From the NCBI RefSeq assembly GCF_900110225.1, contig NZ_FOCW01000001.1:1341937-1405936 (forward strand): a stretch of 64,000 bases of DNA, read 5' to 3'. This stretch comes from Allobrachymonas denitrificans DSM 15123. Lineage in GTDB: Bacteria > Pseudomonadota > Gammaproteobacteria > Burkholderiales > Burkholderiaceae_C. Positions 49,001 through 58,561 of the stretch are shown one piece after another. A model generated the notes under the pieces. That model was not told where the DNA came from, made no database searches, and worked only from the letters and a program-made list of their open reading frames with translations. Made by a program: the position numbers and the translations under genes. Every line of letters begins with the position of its first letter. Within the stretch, counting starts at the first letter, position 1.

Positions 49001-49582
49001 ATGAATGCCATGGACATGGCCCAGGGAGATCCCCGTCTGGAAGCTGCCGTTGCACGCTCGCGCAAGCTGTTGCACAAGAAGGCCGTGACTGGTGCCGTCA
49101 CCAGCATGGTGCCGATTCCGGGCGTGGATTGGCTGGTCGATGCCTCCTTGATGACCAAGGTGATTCCGCAGATCAATCAGGAGTTCGGCCTGACACAGGC
49201 CCAGATCGCCCGCCTCGACCCGCAGAAGCAGGCGCGCATCCAGAAGGCGATTGCCGCAGTGGGCGCAGTCATGGTGGGCCGGCTGGTGACCAAGGATCTG
49301 GTGCTGCGTGCCGCCCGCATGGTCGGCATGCGCCTGACGACCAAGCAGGCCGTCAAGTATGTGCCGCTGGCCGGCCAGGTGGCTGCTGCCGCGCTGGGCT
49401 ACACCGCCCTGCGCTATCTGGGCGAGCAGCACATCCGCGACTGCGTGCGCGTGCTGCGCGAATCCGGTCTGGCCGAACTGCTGCCACCAGCCCAGTCCCT
49501 GGAGCTGCCGCTCGAAACCCCTACGCGCAAGCGCATCCTCGGCAAGTGGCTGGGCCGCCCCGGCGAAGGCCCGGCTGCCTGA
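49001..49582 (+). CDS. DUF697-like helical protein of unknown function
   Basis: The ATG at 49001 (193 residues) has AAGGAGA eight bases ahead. The protein is mainly helical, with a hydrophobic AVTSMVPIPGVDWLVDASLM segment near residue 40 and Gly/Ala-rich hydrophobic stretches around 87-96 and 125-145. The SMVPIPGVD motif resembles the helical domain found in DUF697/EcsC-like proteins and after some GTPase domains, but here it stands alone. It is probably membrane-associated. I cannot assign a function. A terminator follows. Confidence 0.65.
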   Translation: MNAMDMAQGDPRLEAAVARSRKLLHKKAVTGAVTSMVPIPGVDWLVDASLMTKVIPQINQEFGLTQAQIARLDPQKQARIQKAIAAVGAVMVGRLVTKDLVLRAARMVGMRLTTKQAVKYVPLAGQVAAAALGYTALRYLGEQHIRDCVRVLRESGLAELLPPAQSLELPLETPTRKRILGKWLGRPGEGPAA

Positions 49583-49601
49583 CAAGGCACACCGCTCCAC
49601 C

Positions 49602-49632
49602 AACGGCTGCGTCACCACGCAGCCGTTTTTCC
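49602..49632 (+). terminator. Terminator after the DUF697-like gene
   Basis: AACGGCTGCG/CGCAGCCGTT (10 bp, 6-base loop) runs into a T-run. Confidence 0.92.
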
Positions 49633-49772
49633 TTGTGGCGCGGCTGGCGGCAAGCCCTTGCCCCTGCAGTTAGCAAGACGTCAGCCAGACAAGGCACAAT
49701 AACGCCTGCAAAACGCTGGCGCAGTCGGCCAGTGAGGCATTGCCATTACTTGAACAGACCCAAGGAACACCC

Positions 49773-51326
49773 ATGACCACCATCATCAAGCAGGATGACC
49801 TGATCGAATCGATTGCTGCGGCGCTGCAGTACATCAGCTTCTACCACCCGGCCGACTACATCCAGCATCTCGCGCGCGCCTACGAGCGCGAGCAGAGCCC
49901 CGCTGCCAAGGACGCCATGGCGCAGATCCTGACTAACAGCAAGATGAGCGCCACCGGCCACCGTCCGATCTGCCAGGACACCGGCATCGTCAACGTGTTC
50001 CTGAAAGTGGGCATGGACGTGCGCTTCGAGGGTCTGACCGGTTCGCTGGATGACGCCATCAACGAAGGCGTGCGCCGCGGCTACAACAACCCCGACAACC
50101 GCCTGCGCGCCTCCGTCGTGGCCGATCCGCAGTTCGCCCGCAAGAACACCAAGGACAACACCCCCGCCGTGATCCATGTCGAGCTGGTGCCCGGCAACAA
50201 GCTGGACGTGACCGTGGCAGCCAAGGGCGGCGGCTCCGAAAACAAGACCAAGTTCGTCATGCTCAACCCCAGCGACAACCTGGTGGACTGGGTGCTCAAG
50301 ACCGTGCCGCAGATGGGCGCCGGCTGGTGCCCGCCCGGCATGCTGGGCATCGGTATTGGCGGCACTGCCGAAAAAGCCATGCTGATGGCCAAGCAGTCGC
50401 TGATGGAAGACCTGGACATGTACGAGCTGCAGGAAAAGGCTGCCAAGGGTGGCGAGCTGTCCGACGTCGAGAAGCTGCGCCTGGAGCTGTTCGAGAAGGT
50501 CAACGCCTTGGGCATCGGCGCACAGGGCCTGGGCGGCCTGACCACCGTGCTGGACGTGAAGATCAACATGTACCCCACGCACGCCGCTTCCAAGCCGGTT
50601 GCCATGATCCCGAACTGCGCCGCCACCCGCCACGCCCACTTCGTGATGGACGGCAGCGGCCCGGTCTACATGGATCCCCCGAGCCTGGACCTATGGCCCA
50701 AGGTCGACTGGACGCCCAACACCGAAACCAGCAAGCGCGTTGACCTCAACACCCTGACCAAGGAAGAAGTGGCCAGCTGGAAACCCGGCCAGACCCTGCT
50801 GCTGAACGGCAAGATGCTGACCGGCCGCGATGCCGCCCACAAGCGCATCCAGGACATGCTGGCCAAGGGCGAGAAGCTGCCGGTCGATTTCACCAACCGC
50901 GTGATCTACTACGTGGGCCCGGTTGATCCGGTGGGCGACGAAGTGGTGGGCCCGGCCGGCCCGACCACCGCCACCCGCATGGACAAATTCACCGACATGA
51001 TGCTGGAGCAGACCGGCCTGATCGCCATGGTCGGCAAGGCCGAGCGCGGCCCGGTGGCCATCGAATCCATCAAGAACCACAAATCGGCTTACCTGATGGC
51101 CGTGGGGGGTGCTGCCTATCTGGTGTCCAAGGCGATCAAGGCGGCCAAGGTGGTCGGCTTCGAGGACCTGGGCATGGAAGCCATCTACGAATTCGACGTG
51201 GTCGACATGCCCGTGACCGTGGCCGTCGATGCCGGCGGCACCAGCGCCCACATCACCGGCCCCGCCGAGTGGGAAAAGCGCATCGCCAGCGGCGAGTTCA
51301 AGGGCATCGACATCACGGCTGCCTGA
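49773..51326 (+). CDS. fumA: Class I fumarate hydratase
   Basis: The start is ATG 49773 (517 residues), preceded by AAGGAA. This is the single-chain iron-sulfur class: the N-terminal domain carries cluster cysteines in ICQDTG (Cys67), PNCAATRHAH and GWCPPG, and the C-terminal beta domain has GRDAAHKRI and GPTTATRMDKF. It interconverts fumarate and malate in the TCA cycle. The oxygen-labile 4Fe-4S cluster separates it from class II FumC. A weak hairpin and T-run follow. Confidence 0.96.
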   Translation: MTTIIKQDDLIESIAAALQYISFYHPADYIQHLARAYEREQSPAAKDAMAQILTNSKMSATGHRPICQDTGIVNVFLKVGMDVRFEGLTGSLDDAINEGVRRGYNNPDNRLRASVVADPQFARKNTKDNTPAVIHVELVPGNKLDVTVAAKGGGSENKTKFVMLNPSDNLVDWVLKTVPQMGAGWCPPGMLGIGIGGTAEKAMLMAKQSLMEDLDMYELQEKAAKGGELSDVEKLRLELFEKVNALGIGAQGLGGLTTVLDVKINMYPTHAASKPVAMIPNCAATRHAHFVMDGSGPVYMDPPSLDLWPKVDWTPNTETSKRVDLNTLTKEEVASWKPGQTLLLNGKMLTGRDAAHKRIQDMLAKGEKLPVDFTNRVIYYVGPVDPVGDEVVGPAGPTTATRMDKFTDMMLEQTGLIAMVGKAERGPVAIESIKNHKSAYLMAVGGAAYLVSKAIKAAKVVGFEDLGMEAIYEFDVVDMPVTVAVDAGGTSAHITGPAEWEKRIASGEFKGIDITAA

Positions 51327-51367
51327 GGCTCCTGAAGGGAGTTGCCCGAGGCAGCTCCCACCGCCAG

Positions 51368-51437
51368 GCCGCCAGCATGAGGCGCGCGTGAAAATCCTCT
51401 CCGGATTTTCTGCACGCATCCATGCGGCGGCTTTTTT
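51368..51437 (+). terminator. Probable terminator of the fumarase gene
   Basis: GCCGCC (51368-51373) can pair with GGCGGC (51426-51431), with an inner AAAATCC/GGATTTT hairpin, and a run of six T follows. Confidence 0.7.
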
Positions 51438-51540
51438 GTCGCCTGCGCCCACCCGCCTGCGCTTGGCCTGCCTCCATTTCAGGCATCATGCTTCCATCGC
51501 GGAGTGAAGTGTTTGCTCCGCCAGCCCAGACCGATAGACC

Positions 51541-52428
51541 ATGCAGCCCGATTCCGCACTTGCCTCCCGTCCCATTGGCGTTTTCGACAGTGGCGTGGGC
51601 GGGTTGAGCGTGCTGCGCCAGTTGCTGCGCCTGCTGCCGCAGGAAGACTTCGTCTATCTGGCAGACACGGCCTGGGCGCCCTACGGCGAGCGCAGCACGG
51701 AAGAGATCCAGCAGCGCAGCCTGGCCATCACGCGCCACCTGGTCGATACCCACGCCATCAAGCTGCTGGTGGTGGCCTGCAATACCGCCACAGCACAGGC
51801 AGTGCATGCCATCCGCGAAGCCTACCCTGCTCTGCCCATCGTCGGCATCGAGCCCGCCATCAAGCCTGCCGCAGCGCTGACCCTGACGGGCCATATCGGC
51901 ATCATGGCGACCCACGCCACCGTGCAGAGCCAGCGTTTCCAGCGGCTGGTGCAGGAATGGTCGGGCGACCGCCAGATGCACATCCAGGCCTGCAACGGAC
52001 TGGCACTGGCCATCGAGAATGCGCTGGAAAATCAGGCCAACCCTGACGGCGAAACCGTAGAAAGCCTGTGCCGCCGCTATGTGCAGGCCCTGGGAAGCTT
52101 TGTGCAGGATGATGCGATCAACGGCATCGACACCCTGGTGCTCGGCTGCACCCATTACCCCTTTGCGGCAGACGTGCTGCGTCCGCTGGTCGGTCCCGGC
52201 GTGCGCCTGATCGAACCCGGCGAGCCCGTTGCCCGCCAGACCGCGCGGCTGCTGGAGAGCGCACATCTGCTGCGCCCGGAAACCCTGGAGCACTCGGTCT
52301 TGCACCATGGCCATCTGGAACTACTGTGCACCGCTGCACCCAGACGGCTGGAACAGGCCGCCCGCCAGTGGCTGCACCTGCCGCGTGCCAGCGCGCAGCT
52401 GCTGAGCAACTACGCCGAAGCGCCCTGA
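51541..52428 (+). CDS. murI: Glutamate racemase
   Basis: A 295-residue cofactor-free racemase. FDSGVGGLS near residue 15-23, VACNTATA with catalytic Cys80, and LGCTHYP with Cys203 are the two-base active site. It supplies D-glutamate for peptidoglycan in the cytosol. It ends inside the convergent MFS gene: the two stop regions overlap by 19 bases. Confidence 0.96.
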   Translation: MQPDSALASRPIGVFDSGVGGLSVLRQLLRLLPQEDFVYLADTAWAPYGERSTEEIQQRSLAITRHLVDTHAIKLLVVACNTATAQAVHAIREAYPALPIVGIEPAIKPAAALTLTGHIGIMATHATVQSQRFQRLVQEWSGDRQMHIQACNGLALAIENALENQANPDGETVESLCRRYVQALGSFVQDDAINGIDTLVLGCTHYPFAADVLRPLVGPGVRLIEPGEPVARQTARLLESAHLLRPETLEHSVLHHGHLELLCTAAPRRLEQAARQWLHLPRASAQLLSNYAEAP

Positions 52429-53729
52429 ACCGATGCCAGTGCGGCAGCACGCCCGCGCTGCACCCGCATCGGCCACAAAAACAGCATCCCCGCCACGAAG
52501 AAGGCGCTGCACGCCACGATGGCAATGCGCTGGTTGCCGCCGGCCAGCCAGGTGATCATTCCATAGCTGATGGGGCCGATGATGCTGGCAATGCGTGTGG
52601 CCGTGGTCCACAGCCCGAAGAATTCCGCCAGTTGCCGCGGTGGCGCAAACAGCCCGACCATGGCCCGGCCCGCCGACTGGCTGCTGCCCATGCACAGGCC
52701 GGCAATGGTGGCTGCCACCCAGAACTGCGCCTTGTTCTGCGCCAGCGCAGCGATCACGCACACGGCAACCCAGCCGACCAGCGTCAGCGACAAGGCCAGC
52801 CGGTGGCCGATACGGTCCTGCACATAGCCGAACGCCAGTGCCCCCAGCGCCGCTGCCAGATTGAGCACCAGAATCAGCACCATGGTTTCCTGCGGCGCGA
52901 AACCAATCACCTGCTCTGCATAAATGGCCGCCAGCGCAATGGCCACCGCCACACCGGCCTGATAGCAGACGGTGCTGCCCAGCAGCAGACGCAAATCCGG
53001 CAAGTGCGCTGCCTGCTGATAGGTCTGCCGCAGATGCCGCAAGGCATTGCCCACCGTCACGGCGGGTTGCACGCCCGCGCCCGGCGGCCTGGCACGCTCG
53101 CGCAGCAGGAGGAAAGTCACGACCGCCGGCAAGCCATACATCACCGCCGTCAGCAGCATGGTGACGGGCACAAAGCGCGAGGCAGGCTCTCCCTGCTGCT
53201 GCGCCCAAAGCACATAAGCCAGGCACAGCCCCAGCGTCAGCATGCCCCCAAGATAGCCAAAGCCCCAGCCCAGGCCACTCACGCGCCCCATGGCTTCGGG
53301 CTGCGCCAGTTCGGGCAGGAAGGATGCCGTCAGCGACTCTCCAAAACTGTAGAAGATGTTGGAGACAACAATCAGGAGCAAGGCCAGCGCCACCATGCCC
53401 GGCTGCGCCAGCGCCAGTGCCGCGGTCGCGAGCACGCAGCCCGTGGTAGTCAGCATCAGCAGGCGCTTCTTCTGTGCATGCGCATCCGCCCAGGCGCCGA
53501 TGGCCGGCATGAGCAGCATCACCACTGCATTGGAGATGCCCAGGGCCAGTGTCCAGGCCAGGGTCGCCCAGTCGGCCTTGCCGGCAATCCCCGCCACGAA
53601 ATAGGCAGAGAACACCGCGGTCAACACCACCGTGGTGTAGCCGGAGTTGGCGAAGTCATACATCGCCCAGCCGAACACCTCGCGGCGGCGCACGCCGGGA
53701 TTGAGGGCAGAATCAGGCAGCAGGTTCAT
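52410..53729 (-). CDS. MFS transporter of the UMF1/Atg22-like type
   Basis: The start is ATG 53729 (439 residues). About twelve hydrophobic segments are seen. The N-terminal FGWAMYDFANSGYTTVVLTAVF is the signature of the Atg22/UMF1 branch of the major facilitator superfamily (yeast vacuolar amino acid effluxer Atg22 and bacterial relatives). GSSQSAGRAMVGLFAP and FGLWTTATRIASIIGPISYG are further conserved parts. The substrate in bacteria is unknown. Its 3' end overlaps murI. Confidence 0.88.
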   Translation of the reverse strand: MNLLPDSALNPGVRRREVFGWAMYDFANSGYTTVVLTAVFSAYFVAGIAGKADWATLAWTLALGISNAVVMLLMPAIGAWADAHAQKKRLLMLTTTGCVLATAALALAQPGMVALALLLIVVSNIFYSFGESLTASFLPELAQPEAMGRVSGLGWGFGYLGGMLTLGLCLAYVLWAQQQGEPASRFVPVTMLLTAVMYGLPAVVTFLLLRERARPPGAGVQPAVTVGNALRHLRQTYQQAAHLPDLRLLLGSTVCYQAGVAVAIALAAIYAEQVIGFAPQETMVLILVLNLAAALGALAFGYVQDRIGHRLALSLTLVGWVAVCVIAALAQNKAQFWVAATIAGLCMGSSQSAGRAMVGLFAPPRQLAEFFGLWTTATRIASIIGPISYGMITWLAGGNQRIAIVACSAFFVAGMLFLWPMRVQRGRAAALASVQGASA

Positions 53730-53894
53730 GAGTGGGTGCAGAGAGAGCGGGAGGAAGCCCAGAGTCTGCCTGAGCTGTGTGACAGCGCATGAAGGCGCAC
53801 GCGGGACGCACACTTGCGCCCGGCGCGCCTCCTCAGCCAGGCAGCACAAGCAGGCGCCAGGCCTGATGCACTGCCAGCCTCCGTGGCAGGCGAT

Positions 53895-54518
53895 TCAATG
53901 CAGATGCCGCGGCTTGTTGCGCCCGCGATGGCCGCCATTGCCGCTGCCACGTGGCGGCTTGCCGATCTCCAGCGATTCCACCAGCGCATCGAAACGCTGG
54001 GTGAACAGCTTGTCGACCTCGCCCACCACGCCGGTCAGCTCGGACGCATCGAAATGGCGCTCCATCAGGGCAATCACGTCCTGCACCAGCAGGTCGCGCT
54101 GCACCTGCATGATGGCCGCAGGCGTGGGGCCGACGAACACGATCATGAAGTCGTCGCGCGAATCCTCCTCGCGCATTTCTTCATCTTCCTCATCGTATTC
54201 AGCATCGTAGAAGGTGACCTCGATCGGCGCGCCGGTGCTGGCAAGCTCGTTCAGGTTCATGCACATGTCGTCGATGTTGCGGCGGAAGTCCTCATCGCCG
54301 CGCACGGTCCAGCACATGCGCAGCAGATGCTGGCGATGGTCGAACTGCAGGCCGGGCTCTTCCTCGTAGGCGCTGATGGAGCCTTCGGCCAGCGAGCGGG
54401 CGCCGGCATACTGCCACAGGGGCTTGAGTGCTTCCTGCACGTCGCCCACTTTCACGTCGGGATGCAAAGAGACCTCGCCGTGCACATGAATCTCAAAGGG
54501 GCGGTCGTAATGTGCCAT
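53895..54518 (-). CDS. Conserved hypothetical protein (DUF6806-like)
   Basis: The start is ATG 54518 (207 residues). It opens MAHYDRPFEIHVHGEV, has an acidic central stretch (AEYDEEDEEMREEDSRDD) and a conserved FVGPTPAAIMQVQRDLLVQDV segment followed by MERHFDASEL, and ends KPPRGSGNGGHRGRNKPRH with a basic Gly-rich tail. From memory this matches a family (DUF6806) that is confined to Burkholderiales and has no known role. No enzyme motif is visible. Soluble and probably cytosolic. Confidence 0.75.
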   Translation of the reverse strand: MAHYDRPFEIHVHGEVSLHPDVKVGDVQEALKPLWQYAGARSLAEGSISAYEEEPGLQFDHRQHLLRMCWTVRGDEDFRRNIDDMCMNLNELASTGAPIEVTFYDAEYDEEDEEMREEDSRDDFMIVFVGPTPAAIMQVQRDLLVQDVIALMERHFDASELTGVVGEVDKLFTQRFDALVESLEIGKPPRGSGNGGHRGRNKPRHLH

Positions 54519-54760
54519 AGGATTTCTCTGCAAATTGTCTTGTCCACCGGCGGCCGGGCCACCGGGCATCGCCGGGCGATCAAACCGCCGGACGTCGTCC
54601 AAGTGTACCGGAGCTTGCCCCGCAGGGTGTGCCGCTGCGCCCACAGGCAAAAGCACTAAATTCCGCAGAGACACGACGCTTGCGTGCACACGGGGTAAAA
54701 TGGGGTTTTCCTGCATATGCATTGACCACACAGCCAAGAGCGAGAAAGGCAGCACGGGTT

Positions 54761-54841
54761 ATGACACCGCGAACTACGCCCTCTTCCTGTACCGGCACCT
54801 CCACAGGTGTCGCGCCGCTGCTTGCTGGCACGTCCGCCTGA
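54761..54841 (+). CDS. Threonine-rich leader peptide upstream of thrS
   Basis: The ATG at 54761 opens a 26-codon frame with seven threonines (positions 2, 5, 6, 11, 13, 15, 24). Six of them lie within the first 15 codons. GAAAGG precedes the ATG at a slightly long distance. A hairpin (CACCT/AGGTG, 54796-54809) lies in the threonine-codon part and a terminator lies 24 bases after the stop. Low charged Thr-tRNA would stall the ribosome and let thrS be transcribed. This is the classic leader-peptide attenuation layout; the mechanism is inferred. Confidence 0.75.
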   Translation: MTPRTTPSSCTGTSTGVAPLLAGTSA

Positions 54842-54892
54842 TTCGTTTTCCAGGCACTTCGAGCAAAGCGCGGCCACTGTCCGCGCTTTTTT
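54796..54892 (+). promoter_or_regulatory. Transcription attenuator of thrS
   Basis: Pause hairpin CACCT-CCAC-AGGTG (54796-54809) overlaps the leader peptide. Terminator stem AAAGCGCGG/CCGCGCTTT (54865-54889, 7-base loop) with a following T-run stands 26 bases before thrS. TTGCT and GCGC in the leader (54809-54826) can pair with AGCAA and GCGC at the terminator base, a possible antiterminator. Confidence 0.7.
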
Positions 54893-54917
54893 GTTGTCTC
54901 CTAATTTCCGCAGCACC

Positions 54918-56849
54918 ATGATTACCATCACCCTCCCCGACGGCTCGCAACGCAGTTTTGAACAGGCCCCCACCGTGGCCGACGTGGCCGCCAGCATCGG
55001 CAGCGGCCTGGCCAAGGCTGCCCTGGGCGGCAAGGTGGACGGCAAGCTCGTCGACACCAGCTACCTGATCGAGCAGGATGCCCCGCTGGCCATCATCACC
55101 GCAAAGGACGCCGACGGCCTGGAACTGATCCGCCACTCCACCGCCCACCTGCTGGCCTACGCCGTCAAGGAACTGTTCCCGGATGCGCAGGTCACCATCG
55201 GCCCGGTGATCGACAACGGCTTCTACTACGACTTCTCGTACAAGCGCCCCTTCACGCCCGAAGACCTGGCCGCCATCGAAAAGAAGATGACCGAGCTGTC
55301 CAACAAGGACGAGCCCGTGGTGCGCCGCGTGCTGCCGCGTGACGAAGCTGTTGCCTACTTCAAGGGTCTGGGCGAGAACTACAAGGCCGAGATCATCGCC
55401 AGCATTCCCAGCAACGAGGACGTGTCGCTCTACCGCGAAGGCGCCTTCGAGGATCTGTGCCGCGGCCCGCACGTGCCCAGCACCGGCAAGCTCAAGCACT
55501 TCAAGCTGATGAAGGTGGCCGGCGCCTACTGGCGTGGCGACAGCAAAAATGAAATGCTGCAGCGCATCTACGGCACGGCCTGGGCCAGCAAGGACGAGCT
55601 CAAGCAGTACCTGCACATGCTGGAAGAAGCCGAAAAGCGCGACCACCGCAAGCTGGCACGCGAACTCGACCTGTTCCACATCGACGAGCACTCTCCCGGC
55701 ACCGTGTTCTGGCACCCCAAGGGCTGGACCATCTGGCAGCAGGTGGAGCAGTACATGCGCAATGTCTACCGCGACAACGGCTACCAGGAAGTGAAAGGCC
55801 CGCAGCTGCTCGACAAGGGCCTGTGGGAAAAAACCGGCCACTGGGACAAGTACCGCGAGAACATGTTCACCACCGAGAGTGAAAAGCGCGACTATGCCCT
55901 GAAACCCATGAACTGCCCCGGCCACATCCTGATCTACAAGCAGGGTGTGCGCAGCTACCGCGACCTGCCGCTGCGCTACGGCGAATTTGGCCAGTGCCAC
56001 CGTAACGAGCCCAGCGGCGGCCTGCACGGCATCATGCGCGTACGCGCCTTCACCCAGGACGATGGCCACATCTTCTGTACCGAAGACCAGATCCTGTCCG
56101 AATGCAGCGCCTTCACCACCCTGCTGCAGAAGGTCTACGCCGATTTCGGCTTCACCAACATCATCTACAAGGTCTCGACCCGCCCCGAGCAGCGCATCGG
56201 CTCCGATGAGGTGTGGGACAAGGCAGAGCACGCGCTGATGGAAAGCCTGCGAGCCTCCGGCTGCGACTATGTGATCTCCCCCGGTGACGGCGCCTTCTAC
56301 GGCCCGAAGATCGAATACACGCTCAAGGATGCCATCGGCCGTGAATGGCAGTGCGGCACCATCCAGGTGGACTTTTCCATGCCGGAGCGCCTGGATGCCG
56401 AATACGTAGGCGAGGACGGCAACCGCCACCGCCCGGTGATGCTGCACCGTGCCATTGTCGGCAGCATGGAACGTTTCATCGGCATCCTGATCGAACAGTA
56501 CGCGGGCGCACTGCCCGCCTGGCTCGCTCCGGTGCAGGTGGCCGTGCTCAATATCACCGATGCACAGGCCGAATATGCGCAAAACGTGGCTCAGACGCTG
56601 CGGAATCAGGGTGTCAGGGTCATCACAGACCTGCACAACGACAAGATTACCTATAAAATACGTAGTCACGCCACGCAAAAACTGCCGTACATCCTCGTCG
56701 TGGGAGACAAGGAGAAGGAAAATGGCAACGTGGCGGTACGCGCCAGAGGCAATCAGGATCTCGGCGTGATGTCGGTAGACAGCTTCGCCAAGCTGCTGCA
56801 GGACGACATCGCCCGCAAGTCCGCAGTCCCCGCACCGGAACAGGCCTGA
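54918..56849 (+). CDS. thrS: Threonyl-tRNA synthetase
   Basis: The start is ATG 54918 (643 residues), giving the TGS domain ([10 protein letters not shown]...), the editing domain with HSTAHLL, and the class II core: motif 2 region around FRNE (here [13 protein letters not shown]), zinc ligands in CPGH and motif 3. The C-terminal domain binds the anticodon ([12 protein letters not shown] start). It charges tRNA-Thr and edits Ser-tRNA-Thr. It lies behind the attenuator and begins the thrS-infC-rpmI-rplT-pheST cluster. Confidence 0.97.
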   Translation: MITITLPDGSQRSFEQAPTVADVAASIGSGLAKAALGGKVDGKLVDTSYLIEQDAPLAIITAKDADGLELIRHSTAHLLAYAVKELFPDAQVTIGPVIDNGFYYDFSYKRPFTPEDLAAIEKKMTELSNKDEPVVRRVLPRDEAVAYFKGLGENYKAEIIASIPSNEDVSLYREGAFEDLCRGPHVPSTGKLKHFKLMKVAGAYWRGDSKNEMLQRIYGTAWASKDELKQYLHMLEEAEKRDHRKLARELDLFHIDEHSPGTVFWHPKGWTIWQQVEQYMRNVYRDNGYQEVKGPQLLDKGLWEKTGHWDKYRENMFTTESEKRDYALKPMNCPGHILIYKQGVRSYRDLPLRYGEFGQCHRNEPSGGLHGIMRVRAFTQDDGHIFCTEDQILSECSAFTTLLQKVYADFGFTNIIYKVSTRPEQRIGSDEVWDKAEHALMESLRASGCDYVISPGDGAFYGPKIEYTLKDAIGREWQCGTIQVDFSMPERLDAEYVGEDGNRHRPVMLHRAIVGSMERFIGILIEQYAGALPAWLAPVQVAVLNITDAQAEYAQNVAQTLRNQGVRVITDLHNDKITYKIRSHATQKLPYILVVGDKEKENGNVAVRARGNQDLGVMSVDSFAKLLQDDIARKSAVPAPEQA

Positions 56850-56930
56850 CCGCTCGGCGGCTGGCCTTTCACCTAGTGAAAGGCCAGCCGCCTTTCTGGC
56901 GTCAAAAGAGAGACATCGAAAGGATTTACC

Positions 56931-57527
56931 ATAGCTACCGAATACCGTGATCGCCGTCACCGTGAAGAGCGCAAGCATCGCCTGAACCGTGAAATCAATG
57001 CCCCCGAAGTGCGTCTGTCGGGTCCCGACAACGAGCCCCTGGGCATCGTCAGCATCCAGGAAGCCCTGCGCATGGCAGGCGATCTGGACGTGGATCTGGT
57101 CGAGATTGCCGCCATGGCCAACCCGCCGGTCTGCCGCCTGATGGACTACGGCAAGTTCAAGTACCAGGAGCAGAAGAAGGCAGCCGAGGCCAAGGCCAAG
57201 CAGAAGGTCATCGAGGTCAAGGAAGTCAAGTTCCGCCCCGGTACCGACGACGGCGATTACAACATCAAGATGCGCAACATCCGCCGCTTCCTGGAAGACG
57301 GCGACAAGTGTAAAATCACGCTTCGCTTCCGCGGCCGCGAGATTACGCACCAGGAGATCGGCATGGCCCTGCTCCAGCGCATTCGCGATGAACTGGGTGA
57401 CAGCATCACGGTCGAGTCCTTCCCCAAACTGGAAGGCCGCCAGATGATCATGATGATCGCCCCCGGCCGCAAGAAGCCGGCTGCAGCCAAGCCGGCGGCA
57501 ACTGCTGCCGAAGAAGGCCAGCAGTAA
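56931..57527 (+). CDS. infC: Translation initiation factor IF-3 with AUA start codon
   Basis: The reading frame of IF-3 begins at ATA 56931 (198 residues); AAAGGA lies six bases ahead and there is no ATG upstream in frame. The product would begin [20 protein letters not shown] (after the initiator). The N-domain is followed by the linker and C-domain with [12 protein letters not shown] and an Ala-rich tail. IF-3 discriminates against non-standard start codons, so its own AUA start gives autoregulation, as AUU does in E. coli. The first internal ATG (57072) would remove much of the N-domain. Confidence 0.93.
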   Translation: MATEYRDRRHREERKHRLNREINAPEVRLSGPDNEPLGIVSIQEALRMAGDLDVDLVEIAAMANPPVCRLMDYGKFKYQEQKKAAEAKAKQKVIEVKEVKFRPGTDDGDYNIKMRNIRRFLEDGDKCKITLRFRGREITHQEIGMALLQRIRDELGDSITVESFPKLEGRQMIMMIAPGRKKPAAAKPAATAAEEGQQ

Positions 57528-57544
57528 ATTCCTGAACAAGGTTC

Positions 57545-57574
57545 GAAGGCAGGACGCGCAAGCGCCCTGCCTTC
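57545..57574 (+). promoter_or_regulatory. Stem-loop between infC and rpmI
   Basis: GAAGGCAGG (57545-57553) pairs with CCTGCCTTC (57566-57574), with an inner CGC-GCAA-GCG tetraloop. No T-run follows. The position suits L20-mediated control of rpmI-rplT translation as in E. coli; this is inference. Confidence 0.45.
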
Positions 57575-57682
57575 AGCACTGCCGCGGCATCCGTGCCGGG
57601 GCAAAACAAGTGGCTCGGGGCCAGCAAGAGGATGCCAAGGTGGCATTCCGCCTCACGAGCACAACAAAAAAGGAGCATTCCA

Positions 57683-57886
57683 ATGCCCAAGATGAAGACC
57701 AAGAGCAGCGCGAAAAAACGTTTCCGCGTTCGTCCCGGTGGCAGCGTCAAGCGTGGCCAGGCTTTCAAGCGCCACATCCTGACCAAGAAAACCACCAAGA
57801 ACAAGCGCCATCTGCGCGGTGCAGTGAACGTGCATGAGACCAACATGGGTCACATGGCACAGATGCTGCCCAAGCAAGGCCTGTAA
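57683..57886 (+). CDS. rpmI: Ribosomal protein bL35
   Basis: 67 residues from ATG 57683, with AAAGGAG upstream. Basic, beginning [20 protein letters not shown], with [17 protein letters not shown]. It is a large-subunit protein. It is read with infC and rplT in one operon; in E. coli rpmI and rplT are repressed together by L20. Confidence 0.97.
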   Translation: MPKMKTKSSAKKRFRVRPGGSVKRGQAFKRHILTKKTTKNKRHLRGAVNVHETNMGHMAQMLPKQGL

Positions 57887-57912
57887 TTAACCGACGAACA
57901 AGGAGATAGATA

Positions 57913-58272
57913 ATGCCTCGCGTCAAACGTGGTGTAACGGCACGTGCCCGTCACAAGAAAGTTCTCGCCCTTGCAAAAGGTTTCCGTGGTCGTCGTGGTA
58001 ACGTCTACCGCGTAGCCAAACAGGCCGTCATGAAGGCTGGCCAGTATGCCTACCGTGACCGCCGTACCAAGAAGCGCGTGTTCCGCCAGCTGTGGATCGC
58101 GCGTATCAACGCCGCAGCCCGTGCCAATGGCCTGACTTACAGCCAGTTCATCAATGGTCTGAACAAGGCTGCCATCGGTCTGGACCGCAAGGTGCTGGCC
58201 GACATCGCCGTGCATGACGAAGCCGCTTTTGCAGCCATCGTCAACCAGGTCAAAGCCAAGCTGGCCGCCTGA
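57913..58272 (+). CDS. rplT: Ribosomal protein bL20
   Basis: 119 residues, opening [19 protein letters not shown] and carrying [11 protein letters not shown] and [20 protein letters not shown]. It binds 23S rRNA early in assembly of the large subunit and represses its own operon in E. coli. AAGGAG precedes the ATG. A terminator follows. Confidence 0.98.
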   Translation: MPRVKRGVTARARHKKVLALAKGFRGRRGNVYRVAKQAVMKAGQYAYRDRRTKKRVFRQLWIARINAAARANGLTYSQFINGLNKAAIGLDRKVLADIAVHDEAAFAAIVNQVKAKLAA

Positions 58273-58338
58273 TTGCACGAGGAACCCTCTCCGTCACTGT
58301 TGCCTCAACACGACCACCGGGGTTCCGAGCCAAGAAAC

Positions 58339-58375
58339 AAGGGCTGGTTCTGCAAAGTGCCAGCCCTTTTTCTTT
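58339..58375 (+). terminator. Terminator after rplT
   Basis: AAGGGCTGG/CCAGCCCTT with a 12-base loop runs into TTTTTCTTT. Confidence 0.85.
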
Positions 58376-58561
58376 AGACTTCTCCAGATGGCATCCGCCA
58401 GTGCAGCGCCCTCTTTCCGGTTGCCGCCCTGACGCATGCCGCCTGATCCGGCAGCCCGATCTGCCGGTGGCTGGCGCAGCCTCACGGCTGCATCCTCCCT
58501 GTTGTTGAACCGCCAGCAGGCGCCTGAAGCCTGTTGACGCCCTTTTTCTCCGATTGCCACC

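Noticed and set aside
58388..58432. A 14-codon frame ahead of pheS as a phenylalanine leader peptide
   Set aside because: It contains a single phenylalanine and no terminator lies between it and pheS; the terminator seen is upstream and belongs to rplT.
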